In this document: in pieces, positions 38,230 to 51,350 of the stretch
How positions within the stretch are numbered: position 1 is the stretch's first letter
How the letters are laid out: each line of letters opens with the position of its first letter
Assembly (NCBI GenBank): GCA_008711295.1
Contig: VUYV01000036.1
Span: 1,824,732 to 1,888,731, forward strand
Source: Anarhynchus alexandrinus
Lineage: Eukaryota; Chordata; Aves; Charadriiformes; Charadriidae
DNA: 64,000 bases
Direction: 5' to 3'
Program-made: the position numbers and the translations under genes
Notes under the pieces: model-generated
What the model saw: the letters and a program-made list of their open reading frames with translations, nothing else
Database searches by the model: none
Told to the model about the DNA's origin: nothing

Positions 38230-40012
38230 CATGAGTACATTGAGTTTTAATCCTCTATCTGCCTTTCCTCCTAGCCAGGTATCATTTGCAAACATAATAA
38301 GCACCCTCACTTTTCCATCAGCAAGCCACTGAAGAAAATATCAACTAATTCTGGAACAAGGACAGATTCCTGAAAAAAACCCACTCAATGTATTGCCATA
38401 GTTTGATTTCTTTCCCTTGCAGCATTTTCATCTAGGCCATATGTTTCTAGCTTAGTTATGAGAGTGTTCTAGGAGACCATGTCCGGAGACTCACTAAAAT
38501 CAAGATGTGACATGAACTGTTTTTCTGTAGCCACATGAAGTGTTACCCCATGGCAGAATGGAATTATTCTGGCTTGACATGGTTTTTATTGACCGCTCCT
38601 TTCTCTTTATGCACTATTTTCTAAATGTTCACAAACAGTGCGTTAATTATTTTTTCCACTATTTCTACAGGAATTGAAGTTAATTATCTGGCTTATAATT
38701 TTAACCTCTCTCTTCTATTTCTTTTTAAAAATAGGCACTCTTTCTACCCTCTTCTAGACTTTCAGAATGTCATTTTGTATGAGCTGATGAGAACATCATT
38801 TACTTGCAGAGATCAGATCTCATTTACTTGCATAACTTTGAATGCTTTCTTTCCCCTTTCAAGTTCTTGCCCTTTTTGTCATGGGGCCAGTTTCATGGTA
38901 CCATCTGCTCACAACTGACCTTTGGAGTGAAACAAAGAAGGAACTAAACCTACCAGCTTTCTGGGCATTGTTTGCCAATAACCTTCATTCTGCAGCGAAG
39001 TGGACCAAGTCTTTCCTTAGTTTCCTCTACCTGTTAGTGCGCTAACATGCTAAGAAGGAAATGTGACCTATGCATCACATGGTTTCACTCTCTGCTTTTG
39101 ACTTTCTCTTTGGCCTCAAATGTTCATCCATTCATCTTTCTTAAAAGTCTTTTCCTTGGTGAACGATCTCTAGCGCCTATCCTTCCTCCGCACTGTCATA
39201 ACTTGCAGTTTTGCATAGTTTCTTTTGCATACTTTTGCATAAACTTGCATTTAACACAGTTCCTTTAAAGAACTGCCTACTGTGCTTAACTCTCTCTCAG
39301 AATTGTCTCCCACAGGATCTCACTTACTAGTTCTCTGAATTTCTATAATCTGCTCTGCTGAAGCACGTTGCAGCTCTTCCTGTTTGTCATGAATTCTGCT
39401 GCTTCATGATCGCTCATGAAGTGCCCGAGTTGTTTTTAACTGATACTTTTTCCTTTAGGCTCTACCAAATTATGAGGACCAAGTCTGGAAAATGTCATCT
39501 CTCCTTGCTTTCTCCAACAAAAAATTGCCACTAAAACTTTTCAAAAATCAGCCAGACTGCCTGAGAGTAGCTGGATTCCTTCCCCAACGTGGTAATTTTT
39601 GTAATCAAATTATGCTGATGACCCTGAGTACTGGGGTTTGGATAGTTCTGGTCACAAAAGACCCATCATGTGATTTCCTTGATAGGTGGCCCGCTATTGA
39701 GTCCCAGCAGAACATCAGTGCTTTATCTCCTTTAAATGTTACTTAGGAACTATGAGGCAGCCTATGTCCCTCTTTATTCTTAACCTCAGAGCAAGTGATG
39801 CCTGCATGTAAGGTAAAACATAAGGTAACATCTACATTCTTTTCCATGTCTACCTGTCCTGAACAAGTTATACTGTTTATATTAATGTTCCCAGTAGATG
39901 AATCATCCCATCAGGTCTTTACTAAGTCTATTAAGTCATAACTTTGAAATGTATTATACTGCTACTTCTTCTTGTTTGTTCCCCATGCAACCGGTGTTCA
40001 GACATCTCAGGG
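38230..40012 (-). pseudogene. Ancient CR1-type LINE ORF2 fossil (endonuclease + RT)
   Basis: About 1.8 kb of a decayed CR1-type LINE ORF2 in antisense. ORF2 encoded an endonuclease and a reverse transcriptase. Read on the minus strand, the RT catalytic box is FANDTWLGGK starting at 38292 (family FADDT-LGG). The preceding GFFQESVLVP at about 38353-38382 corresponds to GVPQGSVLGP. NYKPDN near 38683-38700 corresponds to the NYRPVSLTS segment. GDKALMFCW near 39702-39732 corresponds to the endonuclease GDFNYPDICW box. Beyond that the similarity continues to about 40012 as nucleotide resemblance to the turtle/crocodile CR1 consensus I remember. Many stops and frameshifts, and the Asp-to-Asn change in the catalytic box, make it inactive. 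The left edge is uncertain. The plus-strand frames at 38625-39746 are shadows of it. Confidence 0.82.
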
Positions 40013-40014
40013 GC

Positions 40015-40780
40015 AGGAGACCAAGACTCCTAGAGAATACCCCATGCATCAGTACAGGTTGGGGTCTGACCTCCTGGAGAGCAGCTCTGTGGAAAGGGAC
40101 CTGGGAGTCCTGGTGGACAGCAGGATGACCATGAGCCAGCAATATGCCCTGGTGGCCAAGAAGGCCAATGGCATCCTGGGGTGCATCAAGAAGAGTGTAG
40201 CCAGCAGGTCGAGGGAGGTCATCCTCCGCCTCTACTCTGCCCTGGTGAGGCCACATCTGGACTACTGTGTCCAGTTCTGGGCTCCCTGGTTCAAGAAAGA
40301 CAGGGATCTGCTGGAGAGGGTCCATCAGAGGTCTACAAAGATTATTAGGGGACTGGAGCATCTCTCTTATGAGGAAAGACTGAGGGACTTGGGTCTTTTT
40401 AGTCTAGAGAAAAGAAGGTTGAGGGGGGATCTTATTAACACTTACGAATACTTAAAGGGAGGGTGCCAGGGGGATGGGAACAGTCTTTTTTTCAGTGGTG
40501 CCCAGTGATAGGACAAAAAGTAACAGTCACAAACTTGAACATAGGAAGTTCCATCTTAACACGAGGAGGAACTTCTTTACTTTGAGGGTGGCAGAGCACT
40601 GGAACAGGCTGCCCAGAGAGGTGGTGTAGTCTCCCACTCTGGAGACATTCAAAACCAGCCTGGACGCCATCCTGTGCAACCTGCTGTAGGTGACCCTGCT
40701 CTGGCAGAGGGGTTGGACTAGAGGATCTCCAGAGGTCCCTTCCAACCCTGACCATTCTGTGTGATTCTGTGATTCTGTGA
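40015..40780 (+). mobile_element. CR1 LINE, 5'-truncated, about 770 bp
   Basis: The longest young CR1 here. It opens inside ORF2 (CATCAGTACAGGTTGGGGTC), passes CCTGGTGGACAGCAGG and CTGGACTACTGTGTCCAG, and ends with GGTTGGACTAGAGGATCTCC, GGTCCCTTCCAACC and (GATTCTGTG)n. It abuts the old antisense CR1 fossil almost exactly at 40012-40015. It may therefore have inserted at the end of that element, or cut its 5' end off. Confidence 0.95.
40021..40689 (+). pseudogene. CR1 ORF2 C-terminal region, one frameshift and one stop
   Basis: This is the C-terminal part of the CR1 ORF2 polyprotein. The first frame is open through about 40490. It shows [59 protein letters not shown] and [15 protein letters not shown]. 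At the T run around 40483-40492 the frame shifts. The remainder (S-D-R-T-K to ILCNLL) continues in the next frame to the normal TAG at 40687-40689. A TAG at 40627-40629 replaces the Glu usually found after REVV. The catalytic RT core and endonuclease are absent. There is no sign that it is expressed. Confidence 0.93.
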
Positions 40781-42858
40781 ATAGCAGACATCTGGCTCTA
40801 AGAGTAACACAGAAGAGCAAGAATGTCTGGTAGGACTTCCTTGTATTCAACATAAGTGGAAGAATCCACTATTGAAGCTCCTGGACAGTCTCCACCCATT
40901 CAGTCTAAACAGAACCCAGCCTGGCTGCAGCAAATCTGCAGCACCTGGAGCAGAACCTGTTACAACCAGCTCCATATACAGATTCAATCATTATGCCTAG
41001 TTTTGATGACTGTTGTTCAGATTGTCAGTGGTGACCCAAAGCCCTGTATTAAATTCTCCTCCACCTGAGAATGATGGAATATTTTCTGGCAAGAACAATG
41101 TGAAACATCTTCTGGAACTAAACATTATAAAACTAGCCCCAAAATCCTAAAAGTGTTGGACCATCTGGTAAATTGAAAAGGTCTCTGGTGTTAAAGTATA
41201 AAAAGTATAGAAAAACACAGAATATCAGATAAATCTCAAAGGTTCAAAGAGCATTAATACAAGATGACAACAATATTTACAGGTTAGCAGTCTGCAACTG
41301 GTATAAGAACAATAATGAAAAAGAATCAGGATTAAAAAATGGATAGAAAACCAACTGCAGCACTGACCGTTAGATGCCTCTCATATGTACATGTCTGAAA
41401 AAGACACATTAATGACCAGAACACTCTTTCAAATCAAAAGAGGGTTATAGCAGATCAATCCTAGATCCACAACATGATCGCTGTGAGCAGAAGCTGACCA
41501 ACCATTTGATTTCACTTACTGGCATAATCTGGTGTGATCTGGGAGTCATTCCAGCGACATCAAGAGAGTGAAGAGATCCAACAGCACAAAACCACACCGA
41601 GACTGAAATCAGATCTAGATCGTGCAAATCAGACTTGCAGATCAATATCACAGTTAGAGGGCTTAATGTCACATGATGATCATTAGCACTGACGGAAAGG
41701 GAGGCTATTGGCTTGACAAACAGCTGGTGACTCAGGGAGACTGAGAGATTTCATTTCCCTTCAAGGGTTTTTGGAGAGGAATCCCTCTGCAAAGCTCAGT
41801 CTCCAACAGCTGAGAAAGGAGTCACCTTCCATTCTAGAATACTCCAATACCACCAATCCATGTACCAAAAGAAATACATGTTATATCTCTTTACAAATAT
41901 TGAGTTTGCTTACATGTTTGTCAGATTTTTAATACTTTCTTAGAAGTAAGATTATTTTGAATGTTTTGCATGAGAAACTGCTATTAATCACTTTCTTTGA
42001 AAGGTAAATTTGCGAATTCTTTTCATTCCTAAAGAAATAAAGATGCGTACACAGAAAAGCTTGCACTGTGCCTTCCAGCGATAGTTTTTCAAATTCATTA
42101 GTGTTTTGGAAAGCAAATAAGTGCTCTGTGTTCTTTGAGAGTACTGATTTTAAAAAAAAATCTGTAATTCTGTAATGTTGATAATGTTGATAATGATTCA
42201 ATACTTATACCTGGCAAAAAGTAAATATAGTCTTTTATAAACCAGTGATTTTTCATAGCTTGAAATTGTTGCTCACAAATCTTACTGTATCTTTCCAAAC
42301 TATCTACCAGAAACAACCCAAACCCTAGCATGCTGGATTTAATTATTTATTTTACAGAAAAATTTGAAATATAAATATTGCTAAAATAGCCTCTGAAGAT
42401 TCAGCACACATTTTATTCACTAGATACTAGCAATTAAGGTAAAAATATAACAAGCAGAAAGAAATCAAGTATTCTAAAAGTAAACCGTATCTTTCCACAC
42501 TCAAGACATTTGAAGTACCTGATTAGTTATAAAAGCTTCTGGTGAAGTCAAGTTTCAGAGCGTGCTGCCATTTATAGGTCACAATGCATCACTTTCCTTG
42601 CACTAGCTTACATTTGTTGGATAGCTAGTGAGCTGAGCAAACATACCAAAGAGGTATGTGCTGCTGACATACCTCCCAGGAATTTGGTTTCAGCTTGTGG
42701 AAGTGGCCTCAGTCTTTGGATGCCCCTGAATGAAGTGTTGCTGGATGCTTCTGTAGCAAAGTTACCCAAAAAAATGTCAGTTTCCATCTTAGGCAAAATA
42801 GAAAATACTGCTTTGTCCTATCAATCAGACCTGGCCACAGCTGTTATGTTTTTGTGAT

Positions 42859-42896
42859 TTTTATATATATATATGTCTGTATGTCTAGTATATATA
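42859..42896. repeat. TA-rich simple repeat
   Basis: Two short (TA)n runs separated by TGTCTGTATGTCTAG. Confidence 0.8.
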
Positions 42897-43673
42897 TCTT
42901 TTAATTTAGCATGTCTTCAGTAACCTGTTCACACAGACACAATTCACACAGGCAGAAGGATACAAATCAACATTAAAAACATCCCCACTTCATGAAACAA
43001 CACTTGTCATGTTTTTATATGCAAATAAAATCAACATTTTGCAGGCAGCTCTATGACAAAAATAAAAGTATGTAGGGTTTTGCACAACCCAACAGATGCT
43101 ATGCCATTTTGAGTAGTGTTGTCCTTCTCAATAGCTGAAGCGCAGCAATACAAAGTACTTTGCTCAATAAACAACTCATAACACATGCTCATGAGGAAGT
43201 GAATGTACTGAAAGATTTATTTCTACCCATCAATCACATTTGGAATTGATGTAGATAACAGAGCAGGCTCTTTTTTGAAAGCTACATGAAATTCATTGAT
43301 GATCTCCATTCTTAGTAGATGCAAATTAAAGCTATGTAAGATACTCAGAGCCAGAAGACATCAGAACTTCTCTAATAAGGTAGTAATTCAATGAAAGCAA
43401 TAGAAAAGGAATTTATCTCTGGGGCACTGTAAAGAAGTCCAAATGACCATCTTCCAGATATTACTTTTCTTTGGGTAGTCAAACCTGTCAGTCTGGATTT
43501 CATTCTGGTATAATGCACAAGCACCCACTTCACTGTCATGACAACATCAAGATTTGGTCCATTACAGAAGCTCCTGCCACTGTGAGATTTAATTTTGATC
43601 AGCAGCAAACATTTAAACATATAAAGTCTTAGATAAACATATGAACTCTTCAAGTGCTATGATCTCTCTTTTC

Positions 43674-43692
43674 TTTTTTTTTTTTTTTTTTN
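43674..43692. repeat. T run ending in an undefined base
   Basis: Eighteen T followed by N at 43692; homopolymer length unresolved in the assembly. Confidence 0.95.
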
Positions 43693-46600
43693 ACTGTGAC
43701 AACAGAGGGCTTTTGGCTTTCACAAAATGTCTGCTTTTGAACTTTGCCCTAGTAACAATGTTGTAATGAAGTTCGGTAGGATCTGTAGGACTGTAAATAC
43801 AACTTAAGATTGACTACTGTAAAAATAAATTGTTTAACCTTTCTTAGGTTTGCTCTCAAGTATTCCATGCAGAATATCTGTTATTAATTACAAATAATGT
43901 TCAAATTCCTAAGTAATATCACATTAGCTGGTCATTTTAATGTAACATCTCTGACTCACTCCCACTAACCCCCATAACTGTTTGTTGGAGTGATGATTTC
44001 AAGATACCATTTATAGACTGGTCTTTCTACAGACTTCATAGTATTTTATAGTAATACACAGTAATATTGTAAAAAGGACATAAAATTAAACTTGAAAATA
44101 CAACCTTTGGAGCAAAAGATACATTTGAAACTGGCCACAACCTTGATCAAACCTCTTTTTACTCTTAAGCTGTCGTGCTCATTTGATATTTGTGAAGTAC
44201 AGCAGGTTTTGAAAAATGATCCAACACAGCACTATCCTGTTGATAGATTGTACGTGGGTTGGTGATTCACATATATTTGTATATCACCTTGCTTTTAGAA
44301 GGTATTTGCCAATTATCACCATCTATCCCAACAGAAGCTGAGAAAGAAAATGCAGCAGTCATCTGACACTTTAAATGTCATTAACACTTCACAAAATCCA
44401 TCATTCCCGCTAAAAAGGAGAATATGTCTGAACATTTGGAGTTTACCTACTTTTCTAAGGTTTCTTGAACAGCCATCTAAGGTTTGAACCCTATTTTTCA
44501 AATCTTAAACCTCTGCCTAATTCACTGAACCTCAGTGCGGAAGTGATTTATCCAGCCCAAACCCGAATATATCCACTGCCCTCTGTGCTGTCCGTGATTC
44601 TGCTGTTTCTAGGCATCTGCTCCCCTGTAGCCTTTGACTAAGTCTGTACCAATAAAAAAACAGGACCAGGGGATCTGTCTGAGCATTGGCATGTAATTAT
44701 TTGGACCATTAATTTGTTAGCATGCGCCATGATTTTGCCCCAGGCCAACTAGCGTTCCTGTCAGGTATGATTTTAGGTTTAGCTTGAGCCAGTGTGTCCT
44801 GTAGGTGCTGTGGATGCTGCTGCCTTGTTTTGGGATGTAAGAGAATACAGTCCTGTGGACATGCTGCACGAGGTGGCCTCAGGGACAGCCCTTGGCCTGC
44901 TTTATCTACTACTGGAGATGTCGCCACATTTTCAGGCGATTATTACACTTCCACAAATCTATCAAAGTTCACCCCTTCCAGGAATTAGTGGAGGGGTATG
45001 TAAACTATCTTCCATCCTTGGTACAGCACATCCCTCACCCTATTACATCCTTACTAAGAGTCTTTAGCTCTGCAGTGGAGCTCCAAACCAGCTTCTCTCT
45101 GGGAAGTCTGGTTAAGAAGGACTTGAAAATGAATCACACAGCCCTTAAAAAGGGTTAACTCCTTCATATTAACTCCTAACTTGTGCTTTTGAAGGCTCTC
45201 CCTATTGTCCTTGGACTACAAATCTCTTCCAAAAAATTACCCCACGAGCCTAGCACTGTTTTTAAAGGGACTACCCTTTGGGACCTGGCTACGTAGCTTA
45301 AGGTTTTCACTGTCTGAAGTGCTGATTGCCTTAAGACGTGTACATTTAAAGCATTCTTACTGCTTATAGCCGGAACTGGTGGTACGAATTGAACCTCAGT
45401 GCACAGAACTAGTTAATGCCTCTAAGTATTCAAAACAATTAGGCCCACAGATAGGGTGTTGGTGCCTGCTGCCTCTTTATTATTGAGAATGTACCAGATT
45501 TTCAGAAGCTATTTGATAAGATTTACTAGTCCTGAGGAGTTCTTGCACGCTTACAAGAGATCTGCCTCACTTCTGTGTTCGTTATGAAAAGTCATTTTAA
45601 AATGAGCAGAAATAAAATTCCTAATGTACTACTGCAGTACTCATCAAAACCACCAGCCTCTAGTTTAAGCAAACAAAACTAACAAACTCCAACCTACTCA
45701 GGGTGATAAAATGTGCCAAAGCTACTGAGCCCAGAAGAGGATGTAATTTACATAAAACAGTGACTTAGAAATCATTTTTCAAAAAGTTATAACCTGGACT
45801 GTCAAACTCCTGCAATGTACAGGCCGGGGAGTCATCATTTCAGAAAGTGATTTTAAGATGCTGTAGTTACACTTCATTTCTAATATAATTCTATTTCTTT
45901 GTTCATTTCCTGCATGACATTTACCACACACAAATTCATCGTGGGATGTATAGTTATAATTATGTATCTACTGGTGAATTACAGGCAGTTAGATTCACAG
46001 AACTGTTTACCCAAAAGAAGTGACTGTTTTATGAAGGATGATTTTACATATTATTCACAGAATTGTTCTTTTTAAGGGACAGTGAGTCTGATAACTGTTC
46101 CCTAGCTTTTTGAATAAGTGTTTTAAAGAGATCTTGTGTCTTGCTCATACCAAGCCCAGTACTGAAATTCCTGTCATCTTCAACCTCTGCATGAAATACC
46201 AGCCTGTACTTTGCCAATAATTCTCAAGTAGGTGAATAAATAACTAAAATTGAATTCCAGAGACATTCGTTACATGATTAACAGTAAAAGTACTTCTGTG
46301 TGAAAAGCACTGATGCTAATTATCTGTACACAAGATACTATCCAGTTTCTACTGACACTATCCGTATCTGTAATCCTCAAGGCATCTCTTTCAATTGCTA
46401 CTTTTTCATTCTATTTTCTAGAAGGGTATGTAATTTATCTGTGCCATAAATATTGTGTACACTGATGTATCCTATTTTCTGGCAATGATTTAATATTTCA
46501 TTAGCATCTCCTTTACTCGCTCTTTAGAGCACCATTCTTGCTTCATTTGCTGCCAAAGTAGGTCTTAACTAACCTCTATCACACCCTTTTCCCCATAAAT

Positions 46601-49600
46601 AAGGATTTTTCTGCAGACTGTCCTGCTCTACTGCTCCCTCAGCCCCCAGATAATTTTCCTTCCAAACAGTTCAATTACACCTCAAGCTGTTGCTTAACAA
46701 GTATTTCTTTAAGCAGCAGTCTCATTTAAGCAGCTACTGTTCCGTCCCCTTTCTTCACTTATTCCTACTTGAGCTTTTTGTGCAGGCACATGGTGAAACA
46801 ATTCAGCAAATGCCGAATCCCATGTTCTTTCTAACCCTTCTCAGCCCCCGAATCGACTCACCGTGCAGCCTCCCAACAGCTAGGCCAGTCTAAACTCAAG
46901 TAGCACGTGAACAAGAGCTAGCGACCAAGGACCAAGGTTTTGTAAAAGCTGGCTCTCCGACCAAAAGAAACGCCCATCAAAGTGCACCCTTCACTACGCA
47001 TACTTTACTTACCTTTCAAATACTACCAGATTGGAATACTTGAGTATTATTAGGGCATTTTCCCCAACAAAAACTAATGCAAAATAGGTCTCTGTTTCAT
47101 TGTATAGGAGAAGAGAAACTCACAGGGAATAAAGTTTTGTCCTAAGTATTTAGAAGTCAGAGACTGGAAAGACATCTTATGTTATCAAGTCATGATGGTG
47201 GCAAACTCCTCTGAGTTGCTACCCAGCATAAGACTGGGTTGGAGTCATGGAAAATACTGGGGGTGGGGACAGGAAAATCTGGGGTAAGGACAGGAATATC
47301 TTCAATCTTTGTCAGCAGTCTCCTAATTTGCCAAAGTAATCTGATCCTGTTTCACAAAGAGACTATCTCTCTGTGGGCATTCACACTTGAAGCTACAACT
47401 CAGGTTGGCCCTCACTGGATCCCATGATAGCCCTATTTTGCTGGAGAAGCGTTGTCACTTTGTAAGTAGGATGTCCTTAAACTGGAGACAACACAGAGAG
47501 AGGCCCAAGGAAAGATGCTCACACATATGCACAGAGCTTCATTTAGGCAGACTCAAATAGTCCATGATCTCAGTAGTCTCCTCTGAGGTCTGCAGAGGTG
47601 AGACTGTGCGCATACTTTTGAGTTGCGTGCCAAAATCATGGCAGTAAGGGAAGATGAGGCTGGGGTGTATGACAGAGATGTGATATGACACTGCTCCACT
47701 GTGGAAGCCTTGTCAGACACCGCTGAGAGCAAAACTGGTGACAGGTATTTGAGGCACTAGTTTGTTGCTTCTGCTTGTCAGGAAGTATTTAGTATTTAAG
47801 GCCATGAGAAGCCAAAAGAAAAGACAGGTTGCATTAGGGGTTCAATACCCTATAAGGTCTGGAGCCAAATTTTCTTCTCCCCATCCCCTGTCAATAACTC
47901 TGATAAGCTAAGTAACTGCCTACTGTTGCCAGTGCCTAAAGCCATCTCTGCAGGCAACCACATTGCATCATCCCTTTTGTGAACAGATTTAACTCCACTC
48001 TGAAACTGGTGAGGCTTTTAGCCCAGCTTCTTCAAGTACAAGTTTGTTCCAGCATCACAATACTGTTAGGAACGCCAGTCAAACTTCCCACCTAGATTTA
48101 TTCATGGCTCATTTATACAAATACATGTACTTGTGCCAAAACTATCCTTCATTTAAGTAGCTCTTTTCCTTCCCCGGTGTCTATCTGTCCTCCTCATTGT
48201 GTTTATGGACAGAAAGCATATCTTTTTAGTCTTTCTTTTCCTTGGTTGAATAATCCAAGTGTCTTCTACTCTTCTCCCTTAGCCTCCCCATTTACCCAAG
48301 TGTCGCAACAACCCATCTCTGTACCTGAATTCACCTGAACACTGTCAACTAGAGGTGTACAGATCTTGAAGAGGCAGACACAGTCAGGATTTTGACAAGT
48401 TAGGTTTTATCTGCCAGTCTGGCTATAACCCAGCAACTTAAACACAGTCACAAAGACAGTCTCTGTGGGAGAGCAATGAACAGCACAGAGCCTGAAACCT
48501 CTCCCCTACTTCCCCCCGCCTGCTTCTAAAGCAAATATCACCCCTCTGAATCTTTTGAAAGAGTCCCAGAAGTCTAGCACCCATTTTTTTTTCCACAAGT
48601 ACTTACAAGGATTTGAACTCTCTTCAGTACAAGTGTTCTTGATCCTCCACCTAACTATACAAATTTCACTTCTTTACTAGAGTGCTTGGTCCAGATCAGT
48701 GTTTGAAGACTCAAGCAATACCATGTAGGAAAATCTACCAGTGTCTTGCTCTGGGTTGGGTTTTAATGAATATTAAATTTAGCAACAGTTTGGACAAGAA
48801 AAAAAAACCTGAAAGGAAATTAAAACCTGTAGAATTCTTATCCTTTTTTCTTATCTGTTATTCCCTTACTCTTATCTGAACTCACACCCTTTATGCAACA
48901 ACAGAAGTCTGGGATGTGATTTTACTGTAGGTACTTTGACTGCTTGCCAGAGCCATAAGCGGAGGAGGAACATCTTCCAAGTTCAGTATTTGGACAGTCT
49001 TGCTGAGACTCAGCAGTCTGAGCTTTCCACTCCAGTCTTACTGATACTGTAGACTGAGCAGATACATCTCTTTGCAAGCAAAGAAGCTAACATTTACATA
49101 CAGTAATGAGGTGATCACAGTTATAACTACCCAATTTCCAGTACAAGGATCAATTTATTGGTGGGACGTTACAGTCTGACATAGTATTCCAAGAGCAGAG
49201 CTTTGTGCCTTGGAGTATCAGAATATAACCATAACCTTTTTACTGAAAAAGTGGTCCACTCATTTTGAAGGCATGACTAAGAGAGCCGCAAATTTGGTCT
49301 TTTATGTTTCAAAATGAAGCTGTCATTGCAAAGATAAACCATGAAATTTCTTAATTTCTTTCCTCTGTGAATTCTGAAGAAGCTAATCAACATGATAAAG
49401 CAATTTAGTTTAGATAGGTGTACTAGTTAAATGCTTATTTTCCTTTCCCTTTTTATTTAAATCAGTCATGGTTGACAACTAATTTCTTCTTTTTTATCAG
49501 AGTAAATACATCAGATGACATTTCGAAATGTTATAAAGGAAATGAAAATGACTTAAAAAAATCAGAAACAAAGCATGTCCATCAAAAAATCAACAACTAA

Positions 49601-51043
49601 ATCTGCCCAGAGACAACAATTTGAAAGGAAAATCTATAAAATAAGATGTGTGGACACGGTTTCAGGTTTTGGTTGAAAGTCAATCTATAAACTCAGTGGA
49701 GCAATTTAAAGAGAAAAATCAAATTCAGCCGAAATAAATACTGGGTACTGTCAGTAACCTTTAAATTAGAAACAGCTTGAGTCACTAATTTTGGGTTTAG
49801 ATCTATGTTTTACTCTTTTGGTTTTGATACTTTGATTCAGACTTAACTACTTTTCCATGAATTATTTCTCTGCATTCCTATGTATACTCCATTATAAAAC
49901 CCATGTTGATAAATGATGAAAGAAACAATTTTAATTGCAACTGCAGTCAACATCCATGGGGCCAGTGGAGTGCAGCTAAAAACCAACCTGAGACTGTTTC
50001 AGTTTCCAGCTTGAATAGGATATTATTCTGAATCTTATAAGAGTTACATGTAATTCCCAAATCTGCAGGGTCTTTAAGAAGCAGCAGAAAAAGTTGGTAG
50101 TCCCTTTTAATATAGACCATTAACAAAACCACTTTAAAAAAAGAATCCCTTTCCTGATACTGCAACAGAAGCTCAGTTTTTCTGAGATCACTTCTGTGAT
50201 CTGTGTGCTTTTACTTCCAGTAAAAACAAAGCCAAAGAGTGAGTTTAGACACCAGAGTACTAGTTGTCCAGAAGGTTTGCTCTCCTGCAACATGGCGGTT
50301 TTGGCCCAGGCTGACTAGCAATCTCTGGGCAACACTAGGCATAGCCTGGGGGACACAAAGGACCAGGAACTATTTCCAGTAGGCACCAGAAGCTGTATTA
50401 GGTTTGGATTCCTCCACCCTACACAGTCCTCCAGCACTACCCCAGGAGGCTTAGCACCACCAAACATCCAAGCACACTTCAGCCATGGCCTGGGGGAATA
50501 CAATACCCAACTTTACTCCAAAGGGCTGCAACAGAATCCTAACATCATTTCAGTGACTGTGAGATTAAAACAAAGTAAAACAAAATAACTCCCATCCCAT
50601 CTGAGAAAGTCAGATCTTAGCTCTTACATCTGGAAGGGCCCAAAAGAAGCCTAAAGAGAAATGTGACACATCTAGCCTATATAATGTGGTATCAGGGCCA
50701 GAGAACATTCATGATGTGTTCATTAAGTCAAAAGGCGTTCCGCGTGATAAAGCATATAAATAAATCTCTGAAAGTTGGAAAAATATCAGGGAATTTATGA
50801 GGGTATGGACACAATGAAGATTATATTCTATCTAAAAAAGCATTTTCATGCTGCAAGAAAGTACATAGAGCATCCCTGTTAAAATACCTCTTCATTAGTC
50901 TCTGTTGCTTCAGTGAATATGATCCTATTTGTGGAGGGATCAAGAGGGTGAAAAGAAAGGAGGGAAGAGAGGTGTAGAAAGAAGGATCAGTGTAAAGGCA
51001 CATTGCCCTATTGCGCCCAAACAAATCCACTCTCAGTTAACTG

Positions 51044-51350
51044 AGTCACAGTATCACAGAAGTTGAACGGTTCCACCGCTCTCAGCCTCCTCCTCCTCCA
51101 AACCCTTCATCATTTCAGTGGCCCTTCACTGGTTTCACTCTATGTCTCTCTTTGACTGGAGAGCCCATAAACAGACCCACCATGCCAGACGCGTTTCACC
51201 GGTACTGAGTAGAGGGGAAGGACCACCTCCCTCAGCCTGTTGGCAACGCTTCCCCCCTCATGCAAACCAGGACGTTGTTGGGCTTCTTTGCTGCAAGGGC
51301 ACACTGTTGGCTCATGGTCCACTTGTTATCAAGAAGGTTCCCTAGTTTTT
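51044..51350 (-). pseudogene. CR1 LINE ORF2 fragment, internally deleted
   Basis: Read on the minus strand, NLLDNKWTMSQQCALAAKK and PNNVLVCMRGEALPTG correspond to the CR1 ORF2 segment V-D-(S/N)[17 protein letters not shown]. One frameshift later RLREVVLPLYSVPVKRVW follows, corresponding to [18 protein letters not shown] degraded RATEMMKGLE comes after it at about 51100. The left end carries TCACAGTATCACAGAA, like the CR1 tail. The tail therefore lies right beside coding sequence, and the ORF2 end and 3' UTR between them (about 350 bp) are missing. It has no coding potential. The right boundary is approximate. Confidence 0.85.

Larger units (their letters stand above)
40781..51043. other. Unique AT-rich DNA, no gene seen
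   Basis: About 10 kb with frames no longer than about 93 codons and no domain I know. It includes a TA-rich patch at 42859-42896, the T run plus N at 43674-43692, and a pyrimidine-rich stretch at 46560-46780. Frames at 44792-45158 overlap each other in several phases. The patch at 48190-48370 was examined as a possible old CR1 and could not be confirmed. Confidence 0.5.

Noticed and set aside
38625..39746. Series of plus-strand frames
   Set aside because: Antisense shadows of the old minus-strand CR1 ORF2.
39954..40361. 135-codon minus-strand frame
   Set aside because: Shadow of the plus-strand CR1 ORF2 remnant.
47838..47850. GGGTTCAATACCC resembling a tRNA B box
   Set aside because: No A box, no cloverleaf and no T run at the proper distance.
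48190..48370. Possible further old CR1 fragment on the minus strand
   Set aside because: Nucleotide resemblance to CR1 (TTTTAGTCTTTCTTTTCC...) was suggestive, but the minus-strand translation gave no ORF2 landmark.
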